In this document: in pieces, positions 19,488 through 28,780 of the stretch | Numbering within the stretch: position 1 is the first letter of the stretch | Layout: the number at the start of each line of letters is the position of its first letter | Source of the DNA: Arthrobacter sp. S41 | Lineage (GTDB): Bacteria; Actinomycetota; Actinomycetes; Actinomycetales; Micrococcaceae | DNA: 64,000 bases | NCBI RefSeq assembly: GCF_004320535.1 | Contig: NZ_SIHY01000001.1 | Location: 1,860,001-1,924,000 of the forward strand | Direction: 5' to 3' | The notes under the pieces: model-generated | Seen by the model: only the letters and a program-made list of their open reading frames with translations | Databases searched by the model: none | What the model was told of the DNA's origin: nothing | Made by a program: the position numbers and the translations under genes

Positions 19488-22046
19488 CACTACTTGCCCA
19501 GGCATATCTCCACCGGCGCCGCGGCTGGCTACCACCAGTTCACGCGCCCGCTTGGCAACATCAGCATCTCGCTCATCGAGCAAAGCCACGAGACGTTCTA
19601 GGTGTGTGGTTCGAGCCGCGAAGCCCGAGCCCATCCGTTGGGACAGGCTCATTGATGAGAGTTCTTCAGCTTCTCTCCATGCCATCATCAAGGCGCGTTC
19701 AGAGAGTCGTTGCCCAGCTTCGTCGGCACGGCTGGAAGTTGTAGCTCCTAGGACTGCCACTGCATTGATCTGTGAATCCTCCAGCCCCAGTGCCAGATGT
19801 TCCAGGCGCTTTCGAGTCTTTTCCAGCGAACGGGAGCCACGAGTGAATCGGGTGAACTGACCACTGGCGCCGAGGATGAATTGGATCAGCTGGAAAAGGT
19901 TGAGCACGGTGAAGAACAGCATGAAAGTCAGAATCCAGAACAGTAAAGCTACGCTGAAATCGGGTTTTTCGTATTCTGCTCGTTCCAGCACCCTGGCGAA
20001 GTCCCCGGCTTCATTTGAAACCTCCATGGACGGATATCTAGATTCGGTGATACTTCCGAAATCCCACGCGGTGGTTGAGCCCCACGATGCGTTTCCGCTG
20101 AGCACCGTGCCAGAGATCAGCCCTGGCACGATCCCTCGACCTTTGTCCGTAATCAACAAGGGAATGATCGTTAGGCCTTCGGGCAACTCTTTACTTTGTG
20201 AATCCGCACGATCCTGATATTCGTTCCTGATTCGCCAAATAGCTGAACGCACACTTTCAGCCGTTGACTCTCTGTATTCTGAACCTTCGATCGATTGTAT
20301 TTTCAGGTAGGACTCTGCATCACGGACAGCAACCAACAGGTGCTGTTCCTGATCAAAGTCTTCCTCCATGTACCGTCGAATTTCGGCTTCATCGACCAGT
20401 CCTGCTTTGTCATCAATCTCTAAGACCATGCCCCGGCCAGTACCGTCATAGTTGCTCTGAGGTTTTTTGCTCACCTGATAGGTAATGATTCCGGCTGCTA
20501 TCAAAGAACCGCAGAACAGTATTGATAACCATGCAACGATCTTGATGGTGCGGGCTTTGCTTGGTTCTTCGCCTCGACTAGCTCGTGCGCTGATCTGCCC
20601 GGCCACTTTCCTCAGCCAACCAGCCGATGAATCCTGAGCCGGTTGAGAAGCCTGATCCGTACTCAGGGTGTCTCCGAGAATGGCTCTGGCTAAGGAGTTT
20701 GCGGTCTTCAGCTGGTTCAGCGCTCCGTTGGCGGAAACCGGCGGCAGGCCCAAGGTGGAACGCAACTGATTGTGTTCAGCACTAACTTCTTGAACCGCAG
20801 GGCGCGTGCCGTGAGGATAGCGCCGTAGACGCCGAATAATCTGACTGGTGTGCCGGGCCAGATTCTTCTCCGCCGCAGACCAGGCCTTGACGGCGTCGCT
20901 CTGCGGTGAGTCCTTTTGGGCTGCATCGAGAAGTGCACCTAACGAGTCACGTAATCCTTGAAGATCCTCGCCAGAGATCATCTTGCCCGGTGCATCTTCG
21001 AGTCTGATGAGAAGTTCGGTGGCCGCATCATTGATCGGAGTGCTCAGCTTGTCCATGGTGGATCCGGTGCCGGCCAACTTCGCATGCACCGAGCCGGCAC
21101 CCATGAGACTATCCGCCAAGGCCGTCAGCTTGCGTGCCATCGCTTCGAAAGCAGTTAGCTCGTCACCGGTCTTTTGACTCAGCGATGTCTGGCGGTCATA
21201 CACAGCTATAACCAGCGGGTCTTCACCACGTGCTGCGCTAAGAGACATTTCTTGTAGCTGTTCCCAGGCTTCGGTGAAACCTTTCGGGCGACGAGATTCT
21301 TCAGCAGCTACATAGGTTGCTTCCAAGGCTTCAAGGTCCAAAACCACGCGGGCCAATTTTCGCTGCGCCACGGTCAACCGACGACGGCGTGATTCCCAGC
21401 GAGATCGGAAACGCAGTGCTGTCACTAGAAATGCAGCGGTCACCATGGCGCTCAAGCCCACTAAAGAAAACCAGAAAATCGGTGAGCTTGTCTGCGAATC
21501 ATCTAGTAACACTGCTGCTGTGTCTGCCGCCGCAATGACAGCCTTTGGACCATGACCGACCGATACGTTGGACTTGAATGCGTCGTGGATGTCATAACGC
21601 ATGTCTGAGTTTTTATCATCGTTTGGCGCCAGGTCATGAGCTATCCCGACACCGCTGAAACGTTCATCGATCTTGTAGTTCTCGGTCTTCAGATGATCCA
21701 TTTTCGAGGTAATTAGGACCTGACCGTTAGGGACCATTGCGCGCTGGGTTTCATCTGCAGTAAGCCAGCGATCAACAAGAACTAATTTTAATGGCTTTGA
21801 TGATCGAACCGGGTGTGCGGCCAGTTGCGCATTAACACGCTGTTGAGTGATGTTGTAGTCATGTTTGCCTTGGATCTCTACCGTCACTTCATAAGGAAGC
21901 GGCACGCTCGCCGCGTGCACCGCAACGGCGGCACGCACACCCAACAGTGCGGTTATGAGCGCCATGAAGAGCGAAGCAATCGCGGCCCAATGGACGGGCC
22001 GGCGCAGGCGCCGACCCTCAGAATCATGCATCAACCGTGCTCGCAT
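19470..22046 (-). CDS. Large membrane protein, DUF5129-like, second gene of a TPM-associated pair
   Basis: An 858-residue protein with four predicted helices: a signal-anchor at about 20-45, one at about 188-212, one near 505-527 and one near 700-728. These create two outside domains (about 46-187 and 528-699) of similar length and make-up, each containing a TPM-like mixed fold. The long cytoplasmic segments after helices 2 and 4 are helical and charged (RRRRLTVAQRKLARVVLDLEALEATYV and similar). The organisation looks like a tandem duplication of an outside-domain/helix/cytoplasmic-helix unit. Its ATG shares one base with the upstream gene's TGA, so translation is coupled. No catalytic motif is evident; function unknown. 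Confidence 0.7.
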   Translation of the reverse strand: MRARLMHDSEGRRLRRPVHWAAIASLFMALITALLGVRAAVAVHAASVPLPYEVTVEIQGKHDYNITQQRVNAQLAAHPVRSSKPLKLVLVDRWLTADETQRAMVPNGQVLITSKMDHLKTENYKIDERFSGVGIAHDLAPNDDKNSDMRYDIHDAFKSNVSVGHGPKAVIAAADTAAVLLDDSQTSSPIFWFSLVGLSAMVTAAFLVTALRFRSRWESRRRRLTVAQRKLARVVLDLEALEATYVAAEESRRPKGFTEAWEQLQEMSLSAARGEDPLVIAVYDRQTSLSQKTGDELTAFEAMARKLTALADSLMGAGSVHAKLAGTGSTMDKLSTPINDAATELLIRLEDAPGKMISGEDLQGLRDSLGALLDAAQKDSPQSDAVKAWSAAEKNLARHTSQIIRRLRRYPHGTRPAVQEVSAEHNQLRSTLGLPPVSANGALNQLKTANSLARAILGDTLSTDQASQPAQDSSAGWLRKVAGQISARASRGEEPSKARTIKIVAWLSILFCGSLIAAGIITYQVSKKPQSNYDGTGRGMVLEIDDKAGLVDEAEIRRYMEEDFDQEQHLLVAVRDAESYLKIQSIEGSEYRESTAESVRSAIWRIRNEYQDRADSQSKELPEGLTIIPLLITDKGRGIVPGLISGTVLSGNASWGSTTAWDFGSITESRYPSMEVSNEAGDFARVLERAEYEKPDFSVALLFWILTFMLFFTVLNLFQLIQFILGASGQFTRFTRGSRSLEKTRKRLEHLALGLEDSQINAVAVLGATTSSRADEAGQRLSERALMMAWREAEELSSMSLSQRMGSGFAARTTHLERLVALLDERDADVAKRARELVVASRGAGGDMPGQVVLPGQP

Positions 22047-23545
22047 CAGTTGCCCCGGCTTTCCGGTACGAACCTGCGGAGCACTGAAATCGGATCATCA
22101 TCCTGAACTTCAGAGTTTGTCAGTAGCCCGCGAATTTTCGCAGCCAGCTTGGGTTCTAGTCTCGCTGGCCCGCTAGCCGCCTCATTTAGGCAGGAGGCCA
22201 GCACATTTTCGAGTTCATCTCGCAAGACCCAGAAGTCTTGAAGAAGTGGCAATGCCGACTGCGTTGCGGACTTTTCCTTGGTCAGTGCACGAAGTTGTTC
22301 TAGCTCATCGGTGTGGGTAACGATGATGGTGCGCGCAGCACGGGAGACCTCTAGCTGGCTTGTTCCAGAACCGTCGAGGAAGGCAACAAGCAGTTCTATT
22401 CCTTCTTGATGCTTACTGATAATTTGATTCCAGATAGGCAGCGCTGCCCGCGGCCCACCAGTCAAACTGTTGGACACCTCTACTGCCCGGCTTAGGAGTC
22501 TGAGCTCTTCAGCTTTTTGTTCTAGCGCGCGTGCCTGCGTTGGAGATAGCTGCTCTGTTGAGTTCTCATCAGTGTGCACCACACTAGTTCCAGGACCTTC
22601 GTGCAACGCTTGCTCTCGCTGTGACTGAACCTCACCGATTGCCCTAGAGCTGCTGAGATTCTGCGTGGTTTCTATTCTTTCCATCTTGGAATCGCGCAGT
22701 TTTTTCAGATGTCGCTGGATCGAGTTTTCCCACCGCTCTGAGTCCTTACCGAGTTGTTCGATTGCAACCTGTTGTGCCTTGCGGCGTTTAGATCTCAAGG
22801 CAACAAAGACGATGGCTAAGGCAATCACGGCAAGAAAACCCAAGGCGATGCTCAACGAGATCTTCTGATCCAGTGGTGCGTCGAGCTCTTGGGTGGAAGA
22901 CAGTGCTACCGCACTGATTCCTTCCGTATAGTTTCCGGCGGCAAATTGTTCTTTGCCTGCGTCGACTATTTCTTGTTTGCTTCCGGGATCAACTTCACTT
23001 ACGTTGCGTCCGGGGTCAACAGATACTTCAACTTCACCTCCGGGCTTTTCCGGAAGCATCACACCGATGACTATCCACCCGGCACCGACGTAGCCCTGCG
23101 TTTTGCCATCTTCCAGCCAGTCATCACTGAGCGCGTCGGTGTCGCCAAACAGCAGCATGCCGCGCACCAATTGGCCTGCGCCCTTGAGGTTATTTGGCTT
23201 CTGATCCACGCCAAGAAGAATCTTGGCATGCTGGTCATCCACCGCGGCCCGGACCTCGTTCATGATTTTTTCTGAATCAACGTTATCGATGGCCGCATCT
23301 GTCACCGCTAGATAGAACTTGCCCTCTTGCGAAGTGACAGTAGGGATCAGAATTGATTCATCGTCTTCTTCTTCATCACTAGGCGAAGCCGAGGGGTAGA
23401 CGGGCTGCGAAGACTCTGAGCTCGCTGCAGGGACACTGGCTTGAGCAGGAATACCAACTGCCCCGACGCCACCGCCGAGCAAGATGATGGCGCTGCCCAG
23501 CCACGCTGAGAAACGAAACGGCAGAGCGGTACGAGTGCGAGTCAT
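22046..23545 (-). CDS. TPM-domain-like membrane protein with signal peptide
   Basis: A 499-residue protein: signal peptide (to about residue 37), an acidic linker (DEEEDDES), an outside domain of about 130 residues resembling the TPM fold (FYLAVTDAAIDNVDSEKIMNEV, then WIVIGVMLPEKPGGEVEVSV), one helix at about 228-248, a basic stop-transfer (RSKRRK) and a 240-residue cytoplasmic coiled-coil-rich tail. TPM domains occur in photosystem repair, respiratory assembly and unknown envelope proteins. It shares its topology with one half of the downstream 858-residue protein, with which it forms an overlapping two-gene operon; a hetero-complex in the envelope is likely but unproven. Confidence 0.72.
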   Translation of the reverse strand: MTRTRTALPFRFSAWLGSAIILLGGGVGAVGIPAQASVPAASSESSQPVYPSASPSDEEEDDESILIPTVTSQEGKFYLAVTDAAIDNVDSEKIMNEVRAAVDDQHAKILLGVDQKPNNLKGAGQLVRGMLLFGDTDALSDDWLEDGKTQGYVGAGWIVIGVMLPEKPGGEVEVSVDPGRNVSEVDPGSKQEIVDAGKEQFAAGNYTEGISAVALSSTQELDAPLDQKISLSIALGFLAVIALAIVFVALRSKRRKAQQVAIEQLGKDSERWENSIQRHLKKLRDSKMERIETTQNLSSSRAIGEVQSQREQALHEGPGTSVVHTDENSTEQLSPTQARALEQKAEELRLLSRAVEVSNSLTGGPRAALPIWNQIISKHQEGIELLVAFLDGSGTSQLEVSRAARTIIVTHTDELEQLRALTKEKSATQSALPLLQDFWVLRDELENVLASCLNEAASGPARLEPKLAAKIRGLLTNSEVQDDDPISVLRRFVPESRGN

Positions 23546-23603
23546 GGACTCAACTGTAGCAACAAGAGGTTGATTAACTCGGCGTCATGACAAACCGCCA
23601 GAT

Positions 23604-24521
23604 CTAGCGTGGAAGTGGAGTCCAGTTGCGTCCTACTTGACCTAACTTCTCAGGATTGGATACCTGCAAAATTCGTTGAATCACACCTTCAGCGATATCA
23701 ATGATCACAACGTCTCGTCGGCCTTCCATAGTGAAAAGCAACGCTGGTTCACCGTTGACCTGTCCCGAGAAAATGTTCCGTCCCGGGTTCTTCCGCTCAA
23801 TACCAATGAGGAAACGAGCAATCCGGCGCGCTCCAAATACTGGGTTAATCGCAGCTCGCACCTTTCCACCGCCATCAGAGTAGAGCGCCGCGTCTTGGGC
23901 TAATAGCCTGACTACGCCTTCAGCATCTGTTTGGTGGATCGCTTGAACAATCTGACTGAGCATTGCCGATAGCCCGGTGTCTTCGCGTTCGGGCGCTGGT
24001 GATTGACCTAGCTTCTTGGAAGCCCGGCTGAGCATTTGGCGCACCGCGCCCGGACTGGTTTCGAGCACCTCGGCGATGTTCAGGGCCGTATACCCCATGG
24101 CGTGGTGCAGCACGTATGCGGCCCTTGATGAAGCAGGGAGCTCTTCGAGTAAATGGAGAACTCCCAGCCTGAGCATTGAATCGTTAATTGCAGCGTCTTC
24201 CGGCAGCACTGCCCGATCTATTGGCTCGGGCAACCACGAGCCAACATACTGCGTTCGTTGGTGCTGGGCCGAACGCAGCACGTCGATGGCTCGTCTGGTG
24301 GTGAGCGTGGTGAGGAATCCGGGCCAATTGTGCACTTGTGCTGCCGAGGTCGGCGCCATGGTGAACACTTGTTCACCGACGGCACCGACGATGTCTTCGG
24401 CTTGGGCCCAGACGCCGAGCATGTTGTAGGCCAGCACGGTCAGCCGAGGCTTCTCAGCCTGCCAGTGCGCAAGTACTGCGTCGGTCTCTGGTTGCTCCAC
24501 GCGCCCGATCGTATCAGTCAT
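23604..24521 (-). CDS. ECF41-type RNA polymerase sigma factor (SigJ-like) with SnoaL-like C-terminal domain
   Basis: A 305-residue sigma factor with region 2 (about 15-88), region 4 (about 115-172, ALNIAEVLETSPGAVRQMLSRA) and a C-terminal extension (about 183-300). All three hallmarks of group ECF41 are present: WLPEP (96-100) between the sigma regions, DGGGK (216-220) and NPEKL (289-293) in the extension. In this group the fused domain replaces a separate anti-sigma factor and modulates activity. It is co-transcribed, after an 8-base gap, with a CxxC carboxymuconolactone-decarboxylase-like gene, the usual ECF41 partner and target. The inducing signal is unknown. Confidence 0.92.
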   Translation of the reverse strand: MTDTIGRVEQPETDAVLAHWQAEKPRLTVLAYNMLGVWAQAEDIVGAVGEQVFTMAPTSAAQVHNWPGFLTTLTTRRAIDVLRSAQHQRTQYVGSWLPEPIDRAVLPEDAAINDSMLRLGVLHLLEELPASSRAAYVLHHAMGYTALNIAEVLETSPGAVRQMLSRASKKLGQSPAPEREDTGLSAMLSQIVQAIHQTDAEGVVRLLAQDAALYSDGGGKVRAAINPVFGARRIARFLIGIERKNPGRNIFSGQVNGEPALLFTMEGRRDVVIIDIAEGVIQRILQVSNPEKLGQVGRNWTPLPR

Positions 24522-24529
24522 GAAGGCAG

Positions 24530-24970
24530 CTAGCCGCGTACTGGTGGTTCGATTCGGGTGGTGATGGCAATGCGGTTCCAGACGTTGATCGTGGCAATCG
24601 CAAAAATCAAGTTGCCGATTTCTTCTTCACTGAATTCCTCGGCCGCCGCGTTCCACACCTCGTCGCTGACTCCGGTTGACGGGTCTAGCCGGGTCACCTC
24701 ATCGGTCAAGCGCAGGGCAGCACGTTCGGCATCACTAAATAGTGGTGAATCGTTGTAGGCGGCGACGGCAAAGAGCTTGGCTGCGGAGATGCCTATTTCC
24801 AATGCATCATGTGAGTGCATGTCTGTGCAAAAGGAGCAACCGTTAAGGATTGAAGCCCGTAACTTGACCAGTTCGTAGAGGTCTTTAGGCATCGAAGTAC
24901 TGGCGTAGGACTCTAAACCGAGTACGGCGGCGTAGCCCTTGTTGTGGGTTTTGTTGAGGTTCATGCGCAT
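24530..24970 (-). CDS. Carboxymuconolactone decarboxylase / AhpD-like protein (ECF41 partner)
   Basis: The 146-residue all-helical protein has the AhpD-type redox motif NGCSFCTDMHSH (Cys45, Cys48, His52) and the preceding YELVKLRASI helix. Such proteins are thiol-based peroxidases or decarboxylase-fold enzymes; with CxxC intact, a peroxidase or disulphide-exchange role is favoured. ATG 24970 is chosen because AGGAGG lies 6 bases upstream. It precedes the ECF41 sigma gene and has a match to an ECF41-type promoter at 25024-25050, so the sigma factor probably drives its own operon. Confidence 0.88.
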   Translation of the reverse strand: MRMNLNKTHNKGYAAVLGLESYASTSMPKDLYELVKLRASILNGCSFCTDMHSHDALEIGISAAKLFAVAAYNDSPLFSDAERAALRLTDEVTRLDPSTGVSDEVWNAAAEEFSEEEIGNLIFAIATINVWNRIAITTRIEPPVRG

Positions 24971-25023
24971 GGTGCGCCTCCTGGAAATCGACTCTCCGGC
25001 AGGTTTCTGCCTTCTATAACTCC

Positions 25024-25050
25024 GTCGATTCAGAAGCATTAAACGTGACA
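25024..25050 (-). promoter_or_regulatory. Candidate ECF41-dependent promoter
   Basis: Reading the minus strand, TGTCACG (25050-25044), 16 bases, then CGAC (25027-25024) closely matches the known ECF41 pattern TGTCACA-N16-CGTC. It is correctly oriented about 55 bases upstream of the AhpD-like gene. The -35 element overlaps the base of the terminator hairpin of the preceding bkd operon. Confidence 0.65.
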
Positions 25051-25091
25051 GCCCCAAGGAAAAACTTTTTGAAAGTTTTCCTTGGGGCTGT
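25048..25091 (-). terminator. Terminator of the bkd operon
   Basis: A hairpin of about 20 base pairs built from ACAGCCCCAAGGAAAAACTT (25048-25067) and its complement ending at 25091, with a very short loop, 11 bases after the E2 stop. The T-rich part lies inside the stem rather than after it. Confidence 0.75.
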
Positions 25092-25101
25092 TCTGGGCTA
25101 A

Positions 25102-26517
25102 CTAGTCCAGCAGCATGGCTGGCTCTTGCAGGATCGATGCGACGTCAGCCATGAAGCGAGCCGACAGGTCACCGTCCACTACACGGTGGTCGAATGAACC
25201 ACCCAGGGTGGTGATCCAGCGTGGGACCACTTCGCCGTCAACAACCCAAGGCTTTTGGCGGATCGTACCGAAGGCAACGATGGCCACCTCACCCGGGTTG
25301 ATGATTGGGGTACCGGTGTCGATGCCCAACACACCAATGTTAGTGATGCTCAGCGATCCATCTCGCATATCTTCTGGACGGGTCTTGCCTGCACGAGCGG
25401 TTGCAGCCAAATCGTTCAGTGCGATAGCCAGTTCCTTCATGTTCAGGTCCTGGGCATCCTTGATATTTGGAACTAACAGCCCACGTGGGGTTGCCGCAGC
25501 AATGCCCAAGTTCATGAAACGCTTCTGGTGAATCTCTGCACCATTTTCGGTCTCAACCCAGCTGGCGTTCACCGACGGGTTACGTGCTGCAGCCCAAATA
25601 ACTGCGCGAGCTAGCACCAGCAACGGTGAAACCTTGATGCCTTCAAAGTCGCGAGACTTCTTCAGTCGCTGCACGTATTCCATGGTGCGGCTGGCATCCA
25701 CGTCAACAAAGATCGATACATGCGGAGCAGTAAAGGCTGAGTCAACCATCGCCTTGGCGGTTGCCTTGCGGACACCGCGCACCGGGGTGCGCTCTACGCG
25801 GGCGTCAGCCAACTGGCCGTGAGCCCAGTAGGTTGGTGCTGCTGCGTGCTCGGCCTCGCGCTGAGCCTGGTAGCTGTTTACATCATCGCGGGTGACTTCG
25901 CCTTCGGTTCCGGTGCCCACCACATCATTGATGTCAATGTTCAAGTCCTTGGCCAGACGACGCACCGGTGGTTTAGCTAGCACGCGGTCAACAAAGTTGG
26001 CCACTGCTGGCTTACGACGGTCTACTTCTCCGCGTACTGCAGTACCCAAGGACTGGGCACGACGCGAGATGGTGTCAGCCAGTGCAGATCCTGATGCCCG
26101 GACAGCATTCGAACGCTGTGCAGCGGCCGATGGTGCTGGGCGGCTGGTTCGGGTGCGGCGTACCGACGAATCAGCGGTAGGACCGGAGCCCACCAACGGG
26201 CCGGGTTCTTCCGAGGCCTGAGGCGTTTCGGCGCTTTGCACTTCGGCACGTTCTGGAATGCCAGTTGGAGCCGCCGCATTGCCGTCTTGGTCAATGCTGA
26301 TCAGCGGGTGATCCACCAATACGGTGTCACCCTCAGATGCGTGCAGTTCAGTGACGACACCGGCAAACGGGCACGGCAATTCAACAAGTGACTTTGCGGT
26401 TTCAATTTCCACAAAAATCTGGTTGACCTCGACGGTGTCGCCGACCTTGACCTTCCAGGAAGCAATGTCCGCTTCGGTCAGGCCTTCGCCCACATCGGGG
26501 AGATTAAAGACTGTCAT
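25102..26517 (-). CDS. bkdC: Branched-chain 2-oxoacid dehydrogenase E2 (dihydrolipoamide acyltransferase)
   Basis: A 471-residue E2 with one lipoyl domain (residues 1-75; lipoylated Lys42 in IETAKSLVELP), an Ala/Pro-rich linker, the E3-binding domain (about 176-212, VRRLAKDLNIDINDVVGTG) and the C-terminal acyltransferase domain (about 240-471) with catalytic SFDHRVVDGD near the end. It transfers the acyl group from E1 to CoA. The gene follows E1-beta after 21 bases with an AGGAG site. No E3 gene is in the window, so lipoamide dehydrogenase must come from elsewhere. Confidence 0.92.
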   Translation of the reverse strand: MTVFNLPDVGEGLTEADIASWKVKVGDTVEVNQIFVEIETAKSLVELPCPFAGVVTELHASEGDTVLVDHPLISIDQDGNAAAPTGIPERAEVQSAETPQASEEPGPLVGSGPTADSSVRRTRTSRPAPSAAAQRSNAVRASGSALADTISRRAQSLGTAVRGEVDRRKPAVANFVDRVLAKPPVRRLAKDLNIDINDVVGTGTEGEVTRDDVNSYQAQREAEHAAAPTYWAHGQLADARVERTPVRGVRKATAKAMVDSAFTAPHVSIFVDVDASRTMEYVQRLKKSRDFEGIKVSPLLVLARAVIWAAARNPSVNASWVETENGAEIHQKRFMNLGIAAATPRGLLVPNIKDAQDLNMKELAIALNDLAATARAGKTRPEDMRDGSLSITNIGVLGIDTGTPIINPGEVAIVAFGTIRQKPWVVDGEVVPRWITTLGGSFDHRVVDGDLSARFMADVASILQEPAMLLD

Positions 26518-26538
26518 GTTTACTCCTTGGGTTCCGCT

Positions 26539-27516
26539 TTAGTAAGCGAAGGACCGGTCGAGGGCTTCAAGCAACTTGTCGATGTCCGGCAGGTATTGGG
26601 ACTCCACCTTGGAAATTGGATACGGCATGTGGAATCCACCAACACGCAGTACCGGAGCTTCCAATGAAAGGAAAGCACGTTCGGTGATTCGAGCAGCGAT
26701 TTCGCCACCAATACCGCCGAAGGTCGGAGCCTCGTGGGTGACGATCAGGCGTCCGGTCTTCTGCACCGACTCGGTGATGGTGTCAAAGTCGATCGGTGAA
26801 ATCGAGCGAAGATCAATGACCTCAATGCTGCGGCCATCTTCCAGCGCAGCGTCCGCGGTAGCCAAGGCAATTGGTACCAGTGGACCGTAAGCCACGATGG
26901 TGGCGTCGGTACCTGGGCGAACTACCTGTGCTTTGAATGCATCCAAGGCCGGAGTTTCGGTATCTACTTCACCTTTGAGCCAGTAACGGCGCTTAGGTTC
27001 AAAAAAGATCACCGGGTCCTGGCAAGCGGCAGCTTGCTGGATCATCCAGTAGGCGTCGTGTGCGTTGGATGGGGTGATGATGCGTAGGCCTGCGGTGTGG
27101 GCAAAGAGCGCTTCCGGGGATTCCGAGTGATGCTCAATGGAACCGATGCCGCCACCGTAAGGAATGCGGATGACGACCGGAGCAGTCAAGCGTCCCTCGG
27201 AGCGTGCGTGCATTTTGGCCAGCTGGGTAGTGATCTGGTTAAAGGCAGGGAAAACAAAACCATCAAACTGGATCTCAACAATGGGGCTGAATCCACGAAG
27301 GGCCATGCCCACCGCGGTGCCAACAATGCCCGCTTCACCCAGTGGTGAATCGATCACACGATGTGCGCCGTGCTTGGTGATCAGTCCGTCGGTGACACGG
27401 TAAACGCCACCAAGACGTCCGATGTCTTCACCCATGAGCAACGACTTGTCATCACTCTCAAGAATCTTGTCCAGGCCGGAGGTAATTGCTTTGGCCAGGG
27501 TCATTGTGGTGGTCAT
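26539..27516 (-). CDS. bkdB: Branched-chain 2-oxoacid dehydrogenase E1 beta subunit
   Basis: A 325-residue transketolase-like beta subunit. MGEDIGRLGGVYRVTDGL, DSPLGEAGIVGTAVGMAL (with the ThDP-activating glutamate), RIPYGGGIGSIEHHSESPEA and the C-terminal transketolase domain (VIVTHEAPTFGGIGGEIAARI) are all family-typical. It pairs with E1-alpha to decarboxylate 2-oxo acids from valine, leucine and isoleucine. Its ATG directly follows the E1-alpha stop (TAAATG), giving tight coupling. Confidence 0.93.
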   Translation of the reverse strand: MTTTMTLAKAITSGLDKILESDDKSLLMGEDIGRLGGVYRVTDGLITKHGAHRVIDSPLGEAGIVGTAVGMALRGFSPIVEIQFDGFVFPAFNQITTQLAKMHARSEGRLTAPVVIRIPYGGGIGSIEHHSESPEALFAHTAGLRIITPSNAHDAYWMIQQAAACQDPVIFFEPKRRYWLKGEVDTETPALDAFKAQVVRPGTDATIVAYGPLVPIALATADAALEDGRSIEVIDLRSISPIDFDTITESVQKTGRLIVTHEAPTFGGIGGEIAARITERAFLSLEAPVLRVGGFHMPYPISKVESQYLPDIDKLLEALDRSFAY

Positions 27517-28659
27517 TTACTGCTCTCCCTCGGCCGCATCAGCGAATCCTGCTTCATATTCCAAGTGCCAGGCCAGTTCTTCCTGGATCAGTGGATGCGC
27601 TTCTGCATAAACCTGTTCAAAGGACTTCGCCAGTGGTGGAACAGGGAAGGCCATGGCGTCTTCACGGACCTTGGCTGCCATTGCGTCTGCGTCGGTGGAA
27701 AGCTGTTCAAAGAACGCTTCATCAACGAGGTTGTTTTCGCGTAGGTAGGTTTCGAGTCGAATCAGCGGATCCTTGGGAGCCCACTGCTTTTCCTCTTCGC
27801 TCATGCGGTACTTGGTGGGATCATCGGCGGTGGTGTGTGCACCGAGTCGGTAGGTCACCGCTTCGATCAATACCGGTCCCTTGCCACTGCGGGCATGTTC
27901 CAGTGCCCAACGAGTTACTGCAAGAACGGCCAAGACGTCGTTGCCGTCAACGCGTACACCAGGCATGCCGTAGCCGATGGCACGGTTGACCAATGGGACC
28001 TTGGACTGCACTTCGAATGGCACAGAGATGGCGTACTGGTTGTTCTGGCAGAAGTACACCACTGGGGCGTTGAACGAGTTGGCGAAGACCATGGACTCGT
28101 GGGTTTCACCTTCGGTGGATGATCCGTCACCGAAGTACGCTACGACTGCGTTGCCTTCGGCTGCACGGCGCTCTTCGTCCCAGCCATGCTGTTCCATGTT
28201 CATCGCCATGGCGTAGCCAGCTGCATGTGGCATCTGTGCGGCAAGGACCATGGTGTACATGTGGAAGTTGTTTTCCCGAGGATCCCAACCGCCACCGGAA
28301 ATGCCGCGGAAGAGGCGGAGCATCTCCGAGAATGAAACGTCGCGGGTCAGCGCTACACCGTGTTCGCGGTAAGTAGGGAAGATATAGTCGTTCGGCCGGG
28401 TGGCACGACCCGAACCGATCTGGGCTGCTTCCTGTCCGCGCAGCGGAACCCAAAGCGCCAGTTGGCCCTGACGCTGCAGCGCCGTGGCTTCTTGGTCAAA
28501 ACGGCGAGTCATTGCCATGTCGCGGTAGAAACCGCGCAGCATCTGATCGTCAACGTCACCCAGATACGCGTCATACGTTTCGTGGGAGTGACGCTGGCCG
28601 TCCGGGGTCAGGATCTGAATTAGATCCGACTCCGTCGCCTCGGTAGCAGCACGCGTCAT
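27517..28659 (-). CDS. bkdA: Branched-chain 2-oxoacid dehydrogenase E1 alpha subunit
   Basis: A 380-residue E1-alpha. The ThDP motif runs from YFGDGSSTEGETHESM to FCQNNQYAIS, and RLGAHTTADDPTKYR is the conserved loop near the active site in BCKDH/PDH alpha subunits. The GDGSSTEG form and FPTYREHGV favour the branched-chain over the pyruvate enzyme. Products (isobutyryl-, isovaleryl- and 2-methylbutyryl-CoA) are catabolic intermediates and also primers for branched fatty acids through FabH. AGGAAG precedes ATG 28659. First gene of bkdABC. Confidence 0.92.
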   Translation of the reverse strand: MTRAATEATESDLIQILTPDGQRHSHETYDAYLGDVDDQMLRGFYRDMAMTRRFDQEATALQRQGQLALWVPLRGQEAAQIGSGRATRPNDYIFPTYREHGVALTRDVSFSEMLRLFRGISGGGWDPRENNFHMYTMVLAAQMPHAAGYAMAMNMEQHGWDEERRAAEGNAVVAYFGDGSSTEGETHESMVFANSFNAPVVYFCQNNQYAISVPFEVQSKVPLVNRAIGYGMPGVRVDGNDVLAVLAVTRWALEHARSGKGPVLIEAVTYRLGAHTTADDPTKYRMSEEEKQWAPKDPLIRLETYLRENNLVDEAFFEQLSTDADAMAAKVREDAMAFPVPPLAKSFEQVYAEAHPLIQEELAWHLEYEAGFADAAEGEQ

Positions 28660-28679
28660 TTATCTTCCTTTGATCATAA

Positions 28680-28716
28680 ATATGCCCCAGACGGAATACA
28701 TTCCGCATGGGACATA
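28680..28716 (-). terminator. Imperfect inverted repeat between the aminotransferase gene and bkdA
   Basis: ATATGCCCCAGACGGAAT and ATTCCGCATGGGACATAT are imperfect complements (two or three mismatches) around a 2-base centre, lying between the aminotransferase stop (28781) and bkdA (28659). It may end the aminotransferase transcript or act as a bkd operator; there is no clean T-run. Confidence 0.5.
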
Positions 28717-28780
28717 TACGGCTTGTCTAACTCCTAAGCCTATAGCTATTGACCGCTAAAACGCGAGATAACGAGTCCGA

